Assembly (NCBI GenBank): GCA_017311185.1
Contig: JAESUZ010001735.1
Location: forward strand, 2,232,001-2,296,000
Direction: 5' to 3'
Length of the DNA stretch: 64,000 nucleotides
DNA from: Proteles cristata cristata
Lineage: Eukaryota > Chordata > Mammalia > Carnivora > Hyaenidae
The position numbers and the translations under genes are program-made. A model generated the notes under the pieces. It ran no database searches, was not told the DNA's origin, and worked only from the letters and a program-made list of their open reading frames with translations. Numbering within the stretch: position 1 is the stretch's first letter; each line of letters starts with the position of its first letter. Below are positions 24,385 to 35,255 of this stretch, in pieces.

Positions 24385-25040
24385 CTCTGTAGTAGCTTTA
24401 TTGAGATACGATTCACATACCAGGCAATCCGACTATTCAATGGTTTCTAGCATATTCGCAGAGTTGTATAATCACCACCACGATGGTATAAAGTTTTCAT
24501 CGGCTGAGAAAGAAACCCCCAATCCCTGAGCTATCCCTCCCCAACCCCGTTCCCTGTCCCTAAGGGACCATTAATCTACTTTCTCTATTTGTCTCCTCTG
24601 GACCTTTCACGGAGATGAAGTCATGTAACATGTGGTCCTGGGGGACCGGCTTCTGCTCTCGAGCACCGTGTTTCTCGGGGGACCAGCTCTTGAGGGCCGG
24701 CCATGCTGTGGGTGGTATCAGCGCTCCTTCTGGTCACGCAGGGTAACAGGCCACTGACCGCGTGTGGGCTGTCCGCTCGTCGGTGGACGGGCATGTGTGT
24801 AGGTTCTTCTGTGCGCTTCAGTTCCCACTTCTCTGGAAAACGTGCACAGGAGTGTCGCCACTGGGTCGCACGCACAGTGCGTGCTTCCTTCGTAAACAAG
24901 TGCCCGTACTCTGTCCGTGTCAGCAGGATTTCACGTTCCTGCCAGCAACGCGGGGAAGGTCGGGTCTCTCTGCATCCTCATCTGGACGTTCTGACGGGCG
25001 TGGACATGCACGCACTTGTTTCTACTCTGAGCACAAGGCC
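24385..25040 (-). mobile_element. Antisense old L1 3' end, second copy
   Basis: A second antisense L1-type segment restarts at 'gctttattgagatacgattc', with 'tcaatggtttctagcatatt', 'gttgtataatcaccaccacg', 'taatctactttctctatttg', 'tcatgtaacatgtggtcctg' and later a CpG-rich continuation ('cgccactgggtcgcacg'). Same orientation as the preceding copy. Confidence 0.78.
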
Positions 25041-25934
25041 GACCCCTGGAACATCCGCTGCGCGTGATCAGCAGCGCCCTCCCAGGCGCGCCTGTGTCGG
25101 CTGGCCGGCCCTCGGGCCTCTAAGGGGACAGAGCCTAGCCCATGGCCCCTCGGAAGCCCAGCCGGCCCACATCAGAAGCTGGGCCCAAGAGGCGGCCGGG
25201 CCACAGCGCGGGGTGGGACACCTGAGGCTTGGACTCCCCGGCTCTGTTCCGCAGCCGGCTAATGCAAACCCTGGATCCACTGGGAACCCCAGAACGTTCT
25301 AAACATAAAGGTTTCCAACAAGGACGCCTCCGTTCTGTCTTGGGGACGCTGTCTTGGAGGAAGAACGGACTCCCTGGCATTTCTGAGTCATGGCCTTGTG
25401 GCTGGCATCGTCTTTCCGCATGCAGTGACCCGAGGGCAGGGGCCGGCTCGGCCCACAGAAAGCCCGGCTCGGGTACGTGCACGCGGCCCTGAGAAGCGTC
25501 ACAGCCACGGGAAATCTCAGGGTGACGACTGCGAAGGCGACGCACCCAAAGAACCTCACACCTGCGCGGGTGGGTCCGGGAAAGGGTTAAGAAGGTGCCT
25601 CTCCGCCCCTGAAACTTGTGGTGGTTTAAGCTGCAGGGAAAGGGAAGAGCGGGGAGGGAGCAAAGGACCTTGAGACTTGCCCTGGGGTTTCATGGCCTGC
25701 GGCCTCCTGTGCCTCCGCTTAGCCCCCGGGGCTCATCAGCAGGAGCACGATGTGAGCCCTGGAGCACTTCCGGTTCTGGCAGAGCCCTCGGGGAGGAGCT
25801 GTGCAGACCTCTGTGGGGTGGCGTCAACAGCGCCTCGCTCACGGGGCACAGAACATACCAATAGGGAAATGTCGATGCAGCAACGTGGGTGCTGCGGCTG
25901 ACATCTGCGGGGGGGGCCAGCGCAGTTCTGAGAG

Positions 25935-26107
25935 AGTGCTCATGAGAGGGAGTGCTCACCGGAAGCCCCAGCACTGTCTGGAGGGAGTGCTCACTAGAGG
26001 GAGTGCTCACCGGAAGCCCCGGCATTGTCCAGACAGAGTGCTCACTGGAGGGAGTGCTCACCGGAAGCCCCAGCGCGGTTCCAAGGGAGTGCTCACTGGA
26101 AGCCCCC
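25935..26107 (+). repeat. 51-bp minisatellite, about 3.4 copies
   Basis: Units begin at 25935, 25986, 26037 and 26088 (last partial). Each starts 'agtgctcact' and contains a second 'gagtgctcaccggaagcccc', so the unit itself is a diverged internal duplication. The period of 51 keeps an open frame on both strands, producing repeated peptides of no evident meaning. Confidence 0.92.
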
Positions 26108-27195
26108 CACACGCACGCGCTTGCAGGATCAACTGAGAAGTGCAACCCAGGCACCGCCACGGTGCCCAGTGGTTATGTGCCGCACAGAGGGAGGTGCGTG
26201 GAGCGGGGCCGACACCTTCCTTACGCTGCCCTGCCCCTCCCCGAAACATGCCCATGATACGGCCAGTCGCTTAGGACCCTCAATATGGGAGCCGTCCCCA
26301 CTGCCGTCTCCATCCCGGTCTGCACTAAGCCACCAGCTGGAGTCTGCAAACGCACCCCCCGAGCAACCCCGGCACCTGCTCCCGCCGCCGACAGCCTGGT
26401 CCAAACCACGATCACCTGGGGCCCCTCTCCTCTCAAGATCTTTTTACAAATGTAAGTCACCCAACCACTCCCTCCGCGCTCGCTCTTGATGCTGTGGATT
26501 AAGACACAAAGGCCCGAAGGGTGGGGAACAGTCAAGGCGATCGGGGAAGAACAAAGACGCCAGACGTCAAGCTCCCACTCACACAGCCACAGTAATGAAG
26601 ACGGGGGTATTGGCACGCGGACAGACAAACTGACCCAAGGAACGGGCGAGAGCGTCCAGAAGCAGACCCTCACGCGCAGGGTCATCTGATTTATGACAAA
26701 GTCAATACCGCACAGCAGACGGGAAACTGGTTTTTGCAATAAATGATGCTGGGCCAACCGACCTGGGGAACGAACCTCAATCACCTCACGCCACAGGTAG
26801 AAACCGACTGTGGCTGGACCGCATACCTAATGTGAAAGGTCAAAGCTTTTGGAGGAAAACGGGTGACTATGTTCAGGAGCCAGGAGTAGGGAGGGATTGC
26901 TGGGACATAAAAGGTTCTAACCGTGAAGGTCAAGAACGACTGACAACATTAATAGGAGCCCTCTGTTCATCAAAGGACACCAGGGATCCCACAGATCAGG
27001 AGAGCGAGGGGCCAGCACTTGTGCACCCACCACAGGACTTGAAACCAGAATGCAAAGAGTTATGTAAGAAATAATTAGAAACATAATAAGAAAAGAACCA
27101 GACAACCCAGTCTTTAGAAAATTGGGCAGAAGACTTGAGCAGGCATTCCACAAGAGTACATCCACAGGCTCACAAGTGTACGAAAAATCATTTGA

Positions 27196-27412
27196 GCGGC
27201 GCCTGGGTGGCTCAGTGGGTTAAGCGTCTGACTTCGGCTCAGGTCATGATCTCATGGTTCGTGGGTTCAAGCCCCGCGTCGGGCTCTGTGCTGACAGCCA
27301 GCTCAGAGCCTGGAGCCTCCTTTGGATTCTGTATCTCCCTCTCTCTCTGACCCTCCCCTGCTTGCTCTGTCTCTCAAAATTAATAAAAAACATAAAAAAA
27401 TAAGAACAAAAA
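27196..27412 (+). mobile_element. Feliform SINE nested in an L1 remnant
   Basis: Full-length copy starting 'cggcgcctgggtggctcag'. It carries an extended block 'ctgacagccagctcagagcc', intermediate between the standard copies and the three youngest-looking ones. It interrupts the L1 ORF2 relic at 26595-28170. Confidence 0.95.
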
Positions 27413-27455
27413 CAAAAAAAGTGATTTCCTTAGCTACCAGGGAAGTAAAAATTAC

Positions 27456-27666
27456 ATTTTTTAAAATGTTTTATTTATTTTTGAGAGAAAGATAGAGATA
27501 GCATGAGCAGGGGAGGGTCAGAGAGACAGAGACACACAGAATCTGAAGCAGGTCCAGGCTCTGAGCTGTCAGCACAGAGCCCGATGCGGGGCTCAAACCC
27601 ACGATCCATGAGATCATGACCTGAGCCAAAGTTGGACGCTTAACTGACTGAGCCACCCAGGCTCCC
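27456..27666 (-). mobile_element. Feliform SINE, antisense, nested in the same L1 remnant
   Basis: Reverse complement begins 'gagcctgggtggctcagtc' and runs to 'caaaaataaataaaac'. It lies 43 bases from, and in opposite orientation to, the copy at 27196-27412. RNA across this site could fold into a SINE:SINE duplex. Confidence 0.95.
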
Positions 27667-28309
27667 TCAAATTAAAACCATAATACGACGATGCTGTTAT
27701 ATCCCCACCAGGATGGCAAAAAGAGAAAGATAATGCCAAGTGTTGGCAAGGACCAGGGACAACTGGAACATTCAAGCTGATGGCGAAGGGCAAACTGACA
27801 GTTTCTTCGGAAACCTGACCAAGAGGTTTACTAACGCTGAAATGTGCGCGTCCCACGACCCAGCACTTCTGCTGCGGCACAGACACCCTACAGAGATGCA
27901 CGTAGGTGGTCCCCACAGACACAGGCAAGAATGCTCACAGAAGCATTCTCTATTGGAAATAGCCCGAAACCTGAAAACTACCCAAGAGCTCGTCAGTAAA
28001 ATGGAGAACCGTGTTTCGACATACTCACGCGACGGAATTCTACACAGCACTGAGGATGTGCAAATCACGGTGACGTTAAGACACAGAAGAATCTCACAAC
28101 GAAAGGCGTTGAGCAGAGAGGACAAGTGATGATGCCACTTACCTAAAACACAGAAACAGGCAGCACAGGAGAGGGTGGGCGGGGAGGGCGTGGGGACAGT
28201 GACCGGGAGGGGGCACCGGGCCCACGGCAGCCTGGGAATGTTCTTCTCCTGTTTCCTGAGCTGGCTGCTGGCCACACTGGAATAACAAGTTTATAAAGAC
28301 CACCCGAAG

Positions 28310-28560
28310 CCCTCACCATGGCCCACAAGACCGTGCCCCGTGCACTCTTCCCGTCTGGGCAGCGTCCCTCGGCCCCTGCTCCCCCCTGCCCGTTCCTCCC
28401 CGCACCCGCTCCGGGGCCAAGCTCATTCCCCCCGGGGGCACGGCACCTGCTGCCCCCAGATCTGCAGCTCCCCCCTTCACAGCAACAGGTCCCCACCAGA
28501 AGGCCCCCTCCTCAGAGAAGCCTGTCCTGACCCCCCATCTGAGACACCCTGTACTGGGCG
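28310..28560 (+). mobile_element. L2 LINE remnant, diverged
   Basis: 'ctcctcagagaagcctgtcc' and 'tgaccccccatctgagac' resemble the L2 3' region. GC-rich and interrupted. Confidence 0.55.
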
Positions 28561-28705
28561 CAACCTGTCCCCCAAATTCACATCTGCCAAGCTTATGAAT
28601 AGGATCCTATTGGAAACCGGGTCTTTGCAGATGTGACCAAGGTAAGGGGAGGTCACACTGGATCTGTGTGGGCCCTAAATGTAATGACTGGTGCTCCCAG
28701 CTCTG
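28560..28705 (+). mobile_element. Ancient interspersed repeat, partial, same type as 41100
   Basis: 'cccccaaattcacatctgcc', 'attggaaaccgggtctttgc' and 'agatgtgaccaaggtaaggg' correspond to the first third of the copy at 41100. Confidence 0.6.
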
Positions 28706-28802
28706 GTCAGGATGAGTGAATGAATGAACGAATGCATTCATACCATCCTTCAAAACCTCAGCAAAGGGGAAGGGAGAGGCGAACAGGCAGACCACAGAGG
28801 AC

Positions 28803-29095
28803 TTGTTTAGGGCAGTGAAAATAGTTTACATGACGCTATAATGACAGATACACGTTATCACCCACTTGTCCAAACGCCCTGAACGTACACCATCAAGAAT
28901 GGAACCTAGTGCAAACCACGGACTTGGGGTGATAATGATGTAGCCACGTAGGTTCGCCGAGTCTAACCCACCTGCCACTCTGGTGGGGGTGCCGCTAATA
29001 GCGGAGGCCACGTGTGTGGGCGCCAGGGGTCCATGCAAACAATGTACCTTCCTCTCAGATTATAAACCTAAAACTCTTCTAAAAAGGGTCATAAA
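28803..29095 (+). mobile_element. L1 3'-UTR fragment
   Basis: Matches the old mammalian L1 3'-UTR pattern: 'gtgaaaatagtttacatgac', 'aacctagtgcaaaccacgga', 'gataatgatgtagccacg' and finally 'taaacctaaaactcttctaa'. Probably part of the same insertion as 26595-28170, separated by L2-like and other repeat sequence. A SINE follows directly. Confidence 0.75.
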
Positions 29096-29096
29096 A

Positions 29097-29315
29097 GGGG
29101 CGCCTGGGTGGCTCAGTCAGTTAGATGTCTGACATCGGCTCAGGTCATGATCTCGCAGTTTGTGGGCTCGAGCCCCGCATCAGGCTCTGTGCTGACAGCT
29201 CAGAGCGTGGAGCCTGCTTCGGGTTCTGTGTCTCCCTCTCTCTGCCCCTACCCTGCTCGTGCTCTGTCTCTCTCTCTTGCAAAAGCAAATAAACATTTAA
29301 AAAAATTTTTTTAAA
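29097..29315 (+). mobile_element. Feliform SINE
   Basis: Full-length copy from 'ggggcgcctgggtggctcag' to 'gcaaaagcaaataaacattt' and poly-A. Inserted immediately after an L1 3'-UTR fragment. Confidence 0.95.
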
Positions 29316-29584
29316 AAGTACTCTTAAACCACAAAGACCTTAAGAAAGCAGGAGGAGCAATCGTCCTGGTGAGAGAACAGGCTGCCGCGTGAACACACCC
29401 GCTCTCTGGGGCCTCACAACTCGAGCTCAACCGGGGCCAACGGGCTACAGCTCTCCCTGTAAGGTCTTCGTGTCTTACAAAAAGGGGAGGAAGAAGATAC
29501 CGTATCTGGGTAATTAAAACTAGAAGACAATGCCCAAAGCCCCTAGGGCGTGCCTCGTCTCCGTGCAAGCCCGGGGTTAACTCA

Positions 29585-29745
29585 GTCTAGGTGTCAGCAA
29601 GCTTCCCCATAAAGGGCCAGACAGTCAGTATTTTACAAGCTCGTTTGGTCTGCGACGCAGCTACTGAGCCCTGCGGCTGTGTGAAAGCAGCCGGACGGTA
29701 GGAGAAGGAAGGTGTGTGGCCGGATCTGGACGAGGGACGTGGTGG
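29585..29745 (+). mobile_element. hAT-type (MER-class) DNA transposon relic, 5' part
   Basis: 'gtcagcaagcttccccataa' then 'agggccagacagtcagtatt' and 'cgcagctactgagccctgc' match the start of the same element type; the terminal part is lost. Confidence 0.65.
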
Positions 29746-30614
29746 CCTCCATCTGGGGGCTCCCTGGAGGGCTGCGTGCAGGGGGATGACCTACGTGGGG
29801 AGAGACGGCTTCCTTACCCCTCCCGCCTTACAGAAGGGAGGTTTCCTCTCTCCTCCTCGCTCTTTCTCGAACCCCAAGGCGGCCATAACAGAGCTCCTCC
29901 CCCCCAGGAGCCTGGTGAGCCGGAAGGGGTCCCAGCGGTCCAGGGCCTCCGTGAAGACCAGACTACAGGGCTCCTGGCTCCCTGCTCTTGGAAAAGTACT
30001 GCCGACAACCAGGAGTCAGCCAGGCCCTGACCCCGGCCCTGGGCGAGGGGGCCGAGGGGGGAGGGGGCTGGGGAACTTGGCAGGCACGCTGTTCCGCAGC
30101 CCTCCCTCCAGTCACGGCCATGGGCACTGCGGGAGGAAATGAGGAGGAGAGAGGCCAGGGACGACAGACACTGCCCACAAAGCGGGCACACCAGGTGCAG
30201 TGGGGACAGGAGGCGCACACTGTGTAATTAAGGCCTCCAGACACCTGCGGGAGCTCACCCATTCACACCCCTCGCAGGTGGTTCACACCTCTGAGTACAA
30301 AATAACCAAAAAACAGGGAAAAGAAAAAAAAAGAGGATCGATGAAAAGCTCTCTCCGCCTTTAGACCCTTTAGACCTCAGCTGCTGCCCCAGCCCACCTG
30401 AGGCAGCATTTCAGCCAGCAGCTCCCACCCTGGGGGACAGTTCCAAGGGGGTGGGTGGGGCTCCCAAGTGAGAGAGACCAGGTGGTGCGACTGCAGAGCT
30501 GTGTGGCCCCCGGGAAATTTCCTAACCTCTCTGTGCCTCATATGCCCTTTCTCAGGATCCCACAGAGGAAGGCTTTGCACAGCTGGACCTGTGTGCTTCG
30601 CAAACACCTATCTA

Positions 30615-30700
30615 TGTGCTCAGCAAACATTTATTGAGCACCCTCTATGTACCAGGGACCTGGAGACACAGAAGCGACCACAGTGTCCTAGATTGCAGCC
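30615..30700 (+). mobile_element. MIR/L2-derived fragment
   Basis: 'cagcaaacatttattgagca' and 'ccctctatgtaccagggac' match the reverse-complement end of MIR or L2. A second weak MIR core lies just upstream at 30470-30560. Confidence 0.5.
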
Positions 30701-31003
30701 TGGGGGGAGTGGAAAGGGACGCTGGACATCCACACGGACAGCACTCCAAGGGGGGCCATGAGGTGGGCCAGGTGCTTCGAGAGGCCAGGCCAGGCTGCGC
30801 CGCGCTGGCGGGGGGTCGGGCTGAGCCAGTGGAAGGGTGGGCTGAGGGCCTATTTCCGGCCGCAGGTTCCAGCGTGCGCCGAATGCTTATGCCAGGCACC
30901 ATTCCGCTGGTTCCCCGGCAGGACCGGCTTCGTTATTTGCAGGGTCCGGTGAAAATGGAAACCTGGGGCCTCCTGTTCAACCATTAAGAATTTCACGGTG
31001 GCA

Positions 31004-31222
31004 GGGCGCCTGGGTGGCTTAGTCGGTTGGGCGTCCGACTTTCGCTTAGGTCATGATCTTGCGGTTCGTGGGTTCGAGCCCCGCGTGGGGCTCTGTGCTG
31101 ACTGCCAGCTCAGAGCCTGGAGCCTGTTTCAGAGTCTGTCACTCCCTCTCTCTCTGACCCTCCCCTGTTCACGCTGTCTCTCTCTCTCCTAGAAATAAAT
31201 AAAACATTAAAAAAAAAAAAAA
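31004..31222 (+). mobile_element. Young feliform SINE with intact target-site duplication
   Basis: Full-length copy with the diagnostic block 'ctgactgccagctcagagcc' and the tail 'ctcctagaaataaataaaac' plus poly-A. It is flanked by perfect 18-base direct repeats at 30986-31003 and 31223-31240 (aagaatttcacggtggca), which marks a comparatively recent insertion. Confidence 0.97.
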
Positions 31223-32169
31223 AAGAATTTCACGGTGGCAACAGCAGAGCATTAAACCAAGCACGGGGCCCCACAGGGCCACCTGGTCACGCGCTCACAA
31301 AGCCAGCCCTATTTGCAGAGCCTCCTTCCCGGAGATCACTGCTCCCAGAAACCAATGCCACCCAGGAGGTACAAAAGAAACGGACAAGCCGAGGTCCCAC
31401 TAGGAACAGCCCCTGGGCCTCTCTGAGCCCCAGACTCCTCACCAAGGAAATGGGTCCAAGAGCCGAGGCATGTCGGGCCCGGCGAAGACGCACCGATACC
31501 ACAGGCGCCTGCGCTGTGGCCAGCCGGGTGCCCCACGCCTCCTGAGTGCCGTGAGCGTCGGCCGTCTCGTCCTCCAGGCATCGGTGCTAACTCAGCGCCG
31601 TCACTTGAAACTCAGGTGGGAACAAGACCTGTCCATCAAATGCCGGGGCTCTGCACGCTTATGCGTCAGGCTGGGGTTCCTGTGCGCCCGCCCCAGGTGG
31701 GGTACGGACAGGGGCCCTCTCTGTGCGGCTGTGCTCTGAAGCACCCTCTGTCCCAGGGGCCTTCGGACCCAGGCTTTGCAGTGCAGGCGGGCAAAGCGCG
31801 CACCCCTGCCTCGGCCTGCGCAGACAGGAAGGGAAGCCCGCGGACACCCTCCTCTGGAATGGATACTGGCTCCAGGCGGCGCGCAGCACAGGGCGGGCCG
31901 GGGCTGCTTTCACCCCTGTTTCCTTTACGGGGTGGAGAGGCCAGTGTCCCCCCTGCTCCCACCTAGTACTGACTCTCTCCGGCCCGGGAGCAGCTGGAGG
32001 GGAGAGGACCACAGGGCGGGAAGACATGCTTAGGGAACAGAGGAAACCCGTAAGAGAGCGCCGCAGAGGACCGTCAAGGGTCCACAGTGCTGCCAAGGAC
32101 ACCCGCTCTGTCGAGAGTCAGGCCCGCCCTGGGCTCAAGGCCTGGCGCCCGCAGTTTCCTGCAGTGTGA

Positions 32170-32265
32170 TAACCAGAGCTAACTTTATTAGCCACCTACT
32201 GCATGCCAGGCCCTGTATTAAACTCTCCACAAGCATGTGCTCATCTAACCCTTCTGACAGCCCAC
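32170..32265 (-). mobile_element. MIR SINE remnant, antisense
   Basis: 'ttattagccacctactgcat', 'gccaggccctgtattaaact' and 'tgctcatctaacccttctga' are the MIR reverse complement. Confidence 0.7.
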
Positions 32266-34654
32266 CAGGTGGTCACGTGGTGCGGGAGGGGCTGGGCCTG
32301 CGTGGCGCAGTGGTGGGAACTGGGGCGGGGGAGCTGAGCTCCTCCCTGGGAAACGGAGGCAGCGCTACTCCGCCGGGCTGCTGCGGGAACCAAACCTGTA
32401 ATAACGCAAAGCAGCAGCCGGCACGGAGGTCAGGCTGGGGAACTATACTTCGGGAGGACAAACGCGTTCTTACTGTATCATCGCCGTAAATCACAGCGGG
32501 CGTCACGGTCAGTGTCACTGTTACTTTGCACCAGGGGAAACAGAGGCCCAAAAGGCGGCAGAGAGGACCCTGCTGTGTCTACTCTGACTTTTCTAACGGG
32601 CGAGGCTGAATCGTCCCACAGGGAGAGGGATCTGCAGTGCCTCTCGGGCCTTCCCCCACCCCCCGCCGGTGCAGCTGGACTCACGGGCAGGGTGGCACGG
32701 GGGGCCCGACTGCACGGCTGGGGGCCTCCGGGAAGGCCCCGACTGCGCGGGCAAGAGGGGCCCCGGCTCATGTGCAAGGGCCCTGGGGGAGTGGGCGAGC
32801 TGTCCCCTGGCGGGCTCTCTCGAGGCCCTGGCCACATCGTCCCAGCCCTATGCTCACTGCCGCACGCACGACGACGCCTGGGCCCACGGCTGCCACCAGC
32901 GACACACGGGCGGGGCAGCAGTTCCACTGACATGACCTAGGGGGCGGCACCCTTCCAGACCCAGGAGAAGGGCAACAGGCCCAGAGAGCGGTGGTTCCCA
33001 GTGCAGAACAGAAAACCGCATCCGTCCACACTGCAGCTATGCAGCTTAGAGGAGATACTGCACGGGACAGACGCACAGCCGGGGTCCCGTAACACGCGGC
33101 GTGCGCTGCCAAAGGGAGCTGGGGTCCCTGATCACACCCGGCAGGACGAGTCTGCCAAACCCGCCTGCAAAACGGACCACACTGGTTCCACTAAACCCTG
33201 AAACCCTCCCCTGGCTCTGACCTTTGCCGGCCGCTGGCTTTGTCTGAAAGCGGGTCTGGTTTCCAGGACAAGCGGAGGCCCTCCTGAGAAGGCTCACAGC
33301 GCCCCCTGCCGCGCGCCACTGGGAACGGCCTCAACACCCCCCCACCCCCCAGCCGGAGAGCACAACAAAGCAAGAGGAGCCCTGGAAAGCGGCTTTCCGT
33401 TTCTAGGGGCTGACGAAAGCTACCATCCGAACAATGGCAGGGGGAAGAGACACGGCGTAATTACATCCCGGGGACGCTGATTCCCTGTCTTCTCAAAATA
33501 AATACAAAACGAGAGATCAGACAAAGCGCTCTTCCCTTTCCGTCCCGGTCTTTTGTTTCCCTGGGTAAGTGTCATCCCAAATAGGCTGCGGCCCCGAGCG
33601 GCACTGTCATTTCGGCGGGACGCTATTTCCTGATCAACACGTGCTGTCTGTGGCAGTCCTGTTTTGAGCCGGCAGTTCTTAAATTGGACTCTCTTTAAAA
33701 AGCAGAAGCGGCGAAAACAGGCGGCTCGCGGGGCTGAGGATACGAACTCCTCCTGACTCACCTCCCCGGGGGCGGGAAAATGAAAAGCACTCCCCCACCC
33801 CCCCGGCTGTGACCCCAGCTGGCCAGGCTGTCACTGCCACACAGAGAACCCGGGGTCGCAGCTAAGACTCAACTCCTCCGAAACCGTGTCCGCACCAGCC
33901 TCAACAAACCACGTCTGCTGATGAACGGCACGCCCTGCGTATGACTTAGAACGGAGGTGAGGAGGACGATGGAGGTGAGAAGGAGTTTTTAAGCAAATCC
34001 CTTAAGTGGTTCCCTACTCTTTAAATCGAGTGAGAGAGCAAAGAGCTAGATTTCACACAAAGGTAATTCTTTCTAGTCCCCACAATATCGGATTTAGATT
34101 TTGCATCCACAGTTGACTTCAGGAAGGTGTTCTAATTAGTACGATGCCAACTGATCGTTCTGACAGGGACACAGCTCTCCGGGTCCTGCAGGCCGGGGAG
34201 CCCCGGCAACCTGTTTCCATTGGCCATTCCATTCCGAGGGCGGATCTGCCTCTCTGGGCCACCCAGCACCTGGGCCGCCCTTTCATGAAGACGTCTGATC
34301 CAGGGCTCGGTTCTGGGTGGCACCTAACTGACTAATCTGGAACGCGGAACGGGGTAATGCATTAACATGGAGGCTGCGAAGTCACGGCCCTTGGGCTCTA
34401 TCCAGCCACAGGCAGACTTTGTCCTGCACCGTTTGTATTTCCGAAAGTCAACTAGTTGCCAACTTACTCCCCCTGAAAATCTAGAACGCCGGTTTTTGTT
34501 TCAAAACAGTGAGACTGGTCTGATGAGACCTGCCTTGCGGCCGTCAGCCCCCCCAGCCCCCCAGGGCCCCCGTGCCGGCATCTGCTGCTGGACCGCCCTG
34601 TTTACACAGGGGACTCATCCTTCTTTCAAAACGGGCCTCCCCCCATAGACAGCA

Positions 34655-34850
34655 ACATAGATGGGGGGCCCAACTCTGGCTGTGCAGTAGGACCCCTGAG
34701 GAGCTCGGATCAAAATACCGATGTGTGGGCCCTGCCCCTGACCAACAGACTCCAGCTCCACCCGGCTGGACAGAGCACAGGTATGTTTATAAAAGCCACC
34801 AGATGACTGGAAAATGCCAGAGCCGGAGAACCAGTGGCTAAAACCAGAGG
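34655..34850 (+). mobile_element. MER5-like hAT relic
   Basis: 'cccctgaggagctcggatca', 'atgtgtgggccctgccc', 'gagaaccagtggctaa' match the body and terminal repeat of MER5-type elements. Confidence 0.62.
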
Positions 34851-35138
34851 AATGACTGGGGTGGAGGCATTTCAGACCCATGCCGAGCCCTGGCCACCCG
34901 GGCTGGGTGGGGGCGGAGGGGGTCAGCCCCCCTCTTTTTGTCTCACCTCTGGAGAAGGTCTGGCTGTTTCGAGTTTTCTCGGCACAGTGCTCACGGTGCA
35001 AGGGTTCAAGGGCAATAAATCAAAGGCAGCCAGAAGATGACCTTTGCAAGACCACTGGGCCGGCCGACAGCGGAGCCATCAAGGACCCTCAGGCCGCCGT
35101 CCAAGGCTCCGGCAGCCCCCGTCCCTCACGCTTCTCAC

Positions 35139-35255
35139 CTGAAGAGCTCTCGGATCTCCCGCCTGTCGGCCTGGAACGGGATGTTGCGCACCAGAATCTT
35201 CGAGGTCGTCTGCTTTCCAGGCACTTGTTTCTTCCGAGCGGATGTCGGCGCTGGC
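35139..35255 (-). CDS. RBM19: RBM19 exon: start of RRM6 (last exon visible)
   Basis: This 117-nt exon has acceptor ...accatccag and donor CTCTTCAG|gtgaga, phase 2 in and out. It encodes KPAPTSARKKQVPGKQTT, then SKILVRNIPFQADRREI and RELFS: a basic linker, RNP2 (ILVRNI) and helix 1 of RRM6. The rest of RRM6 (expected to carry RNP1 of the type GFGFVDF) and the C-terminal tail were searched for by eye further left and not found. Confidence 0.95.

Larger units (their letters stand above)
26595..28170 (+). mobile_element. Ancient L1 LINE remnant (ORF2 end region), interrupted by two SINEs
   Basis: Diverged but recognisable L1 landmarks occur in order: 'gacaaactgacccaaggaac', 'caataaatgatgctgggcc', 'tcatcaaaggacaccaggg', 'aaaattgggcagaagacttg', 'ccaccaggatggcaaaaag', 'gccaagtgttggcaagg', 'gacccagcacttctgc', 'tctattggaaatagcccg'. 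Reading frames are broken throughout. SINEs at 27196 and 27456 split it, so they are younger. Confidence 0.85.

Noticed and set aside
25690..26160. ORFs with repeated peptide units (SEHSL.../ECSLE...)
   Set aside because: They come from the 51-bp minisatellite. Both strands are open, so this is not evidence of coding.
27135..27350. tRNA-like sequences with A/B-box words at many SINE sites
   Set aside because: These are the tRNA-derived heads of CAN-SINEs, not functional tRNA genes.
26595..28170. Possible functional reverse-transcriptase gene in the L1 region
   Set aside because: Frames are broken by indels and stops, and two SINEs interrupt it. It is a relic.
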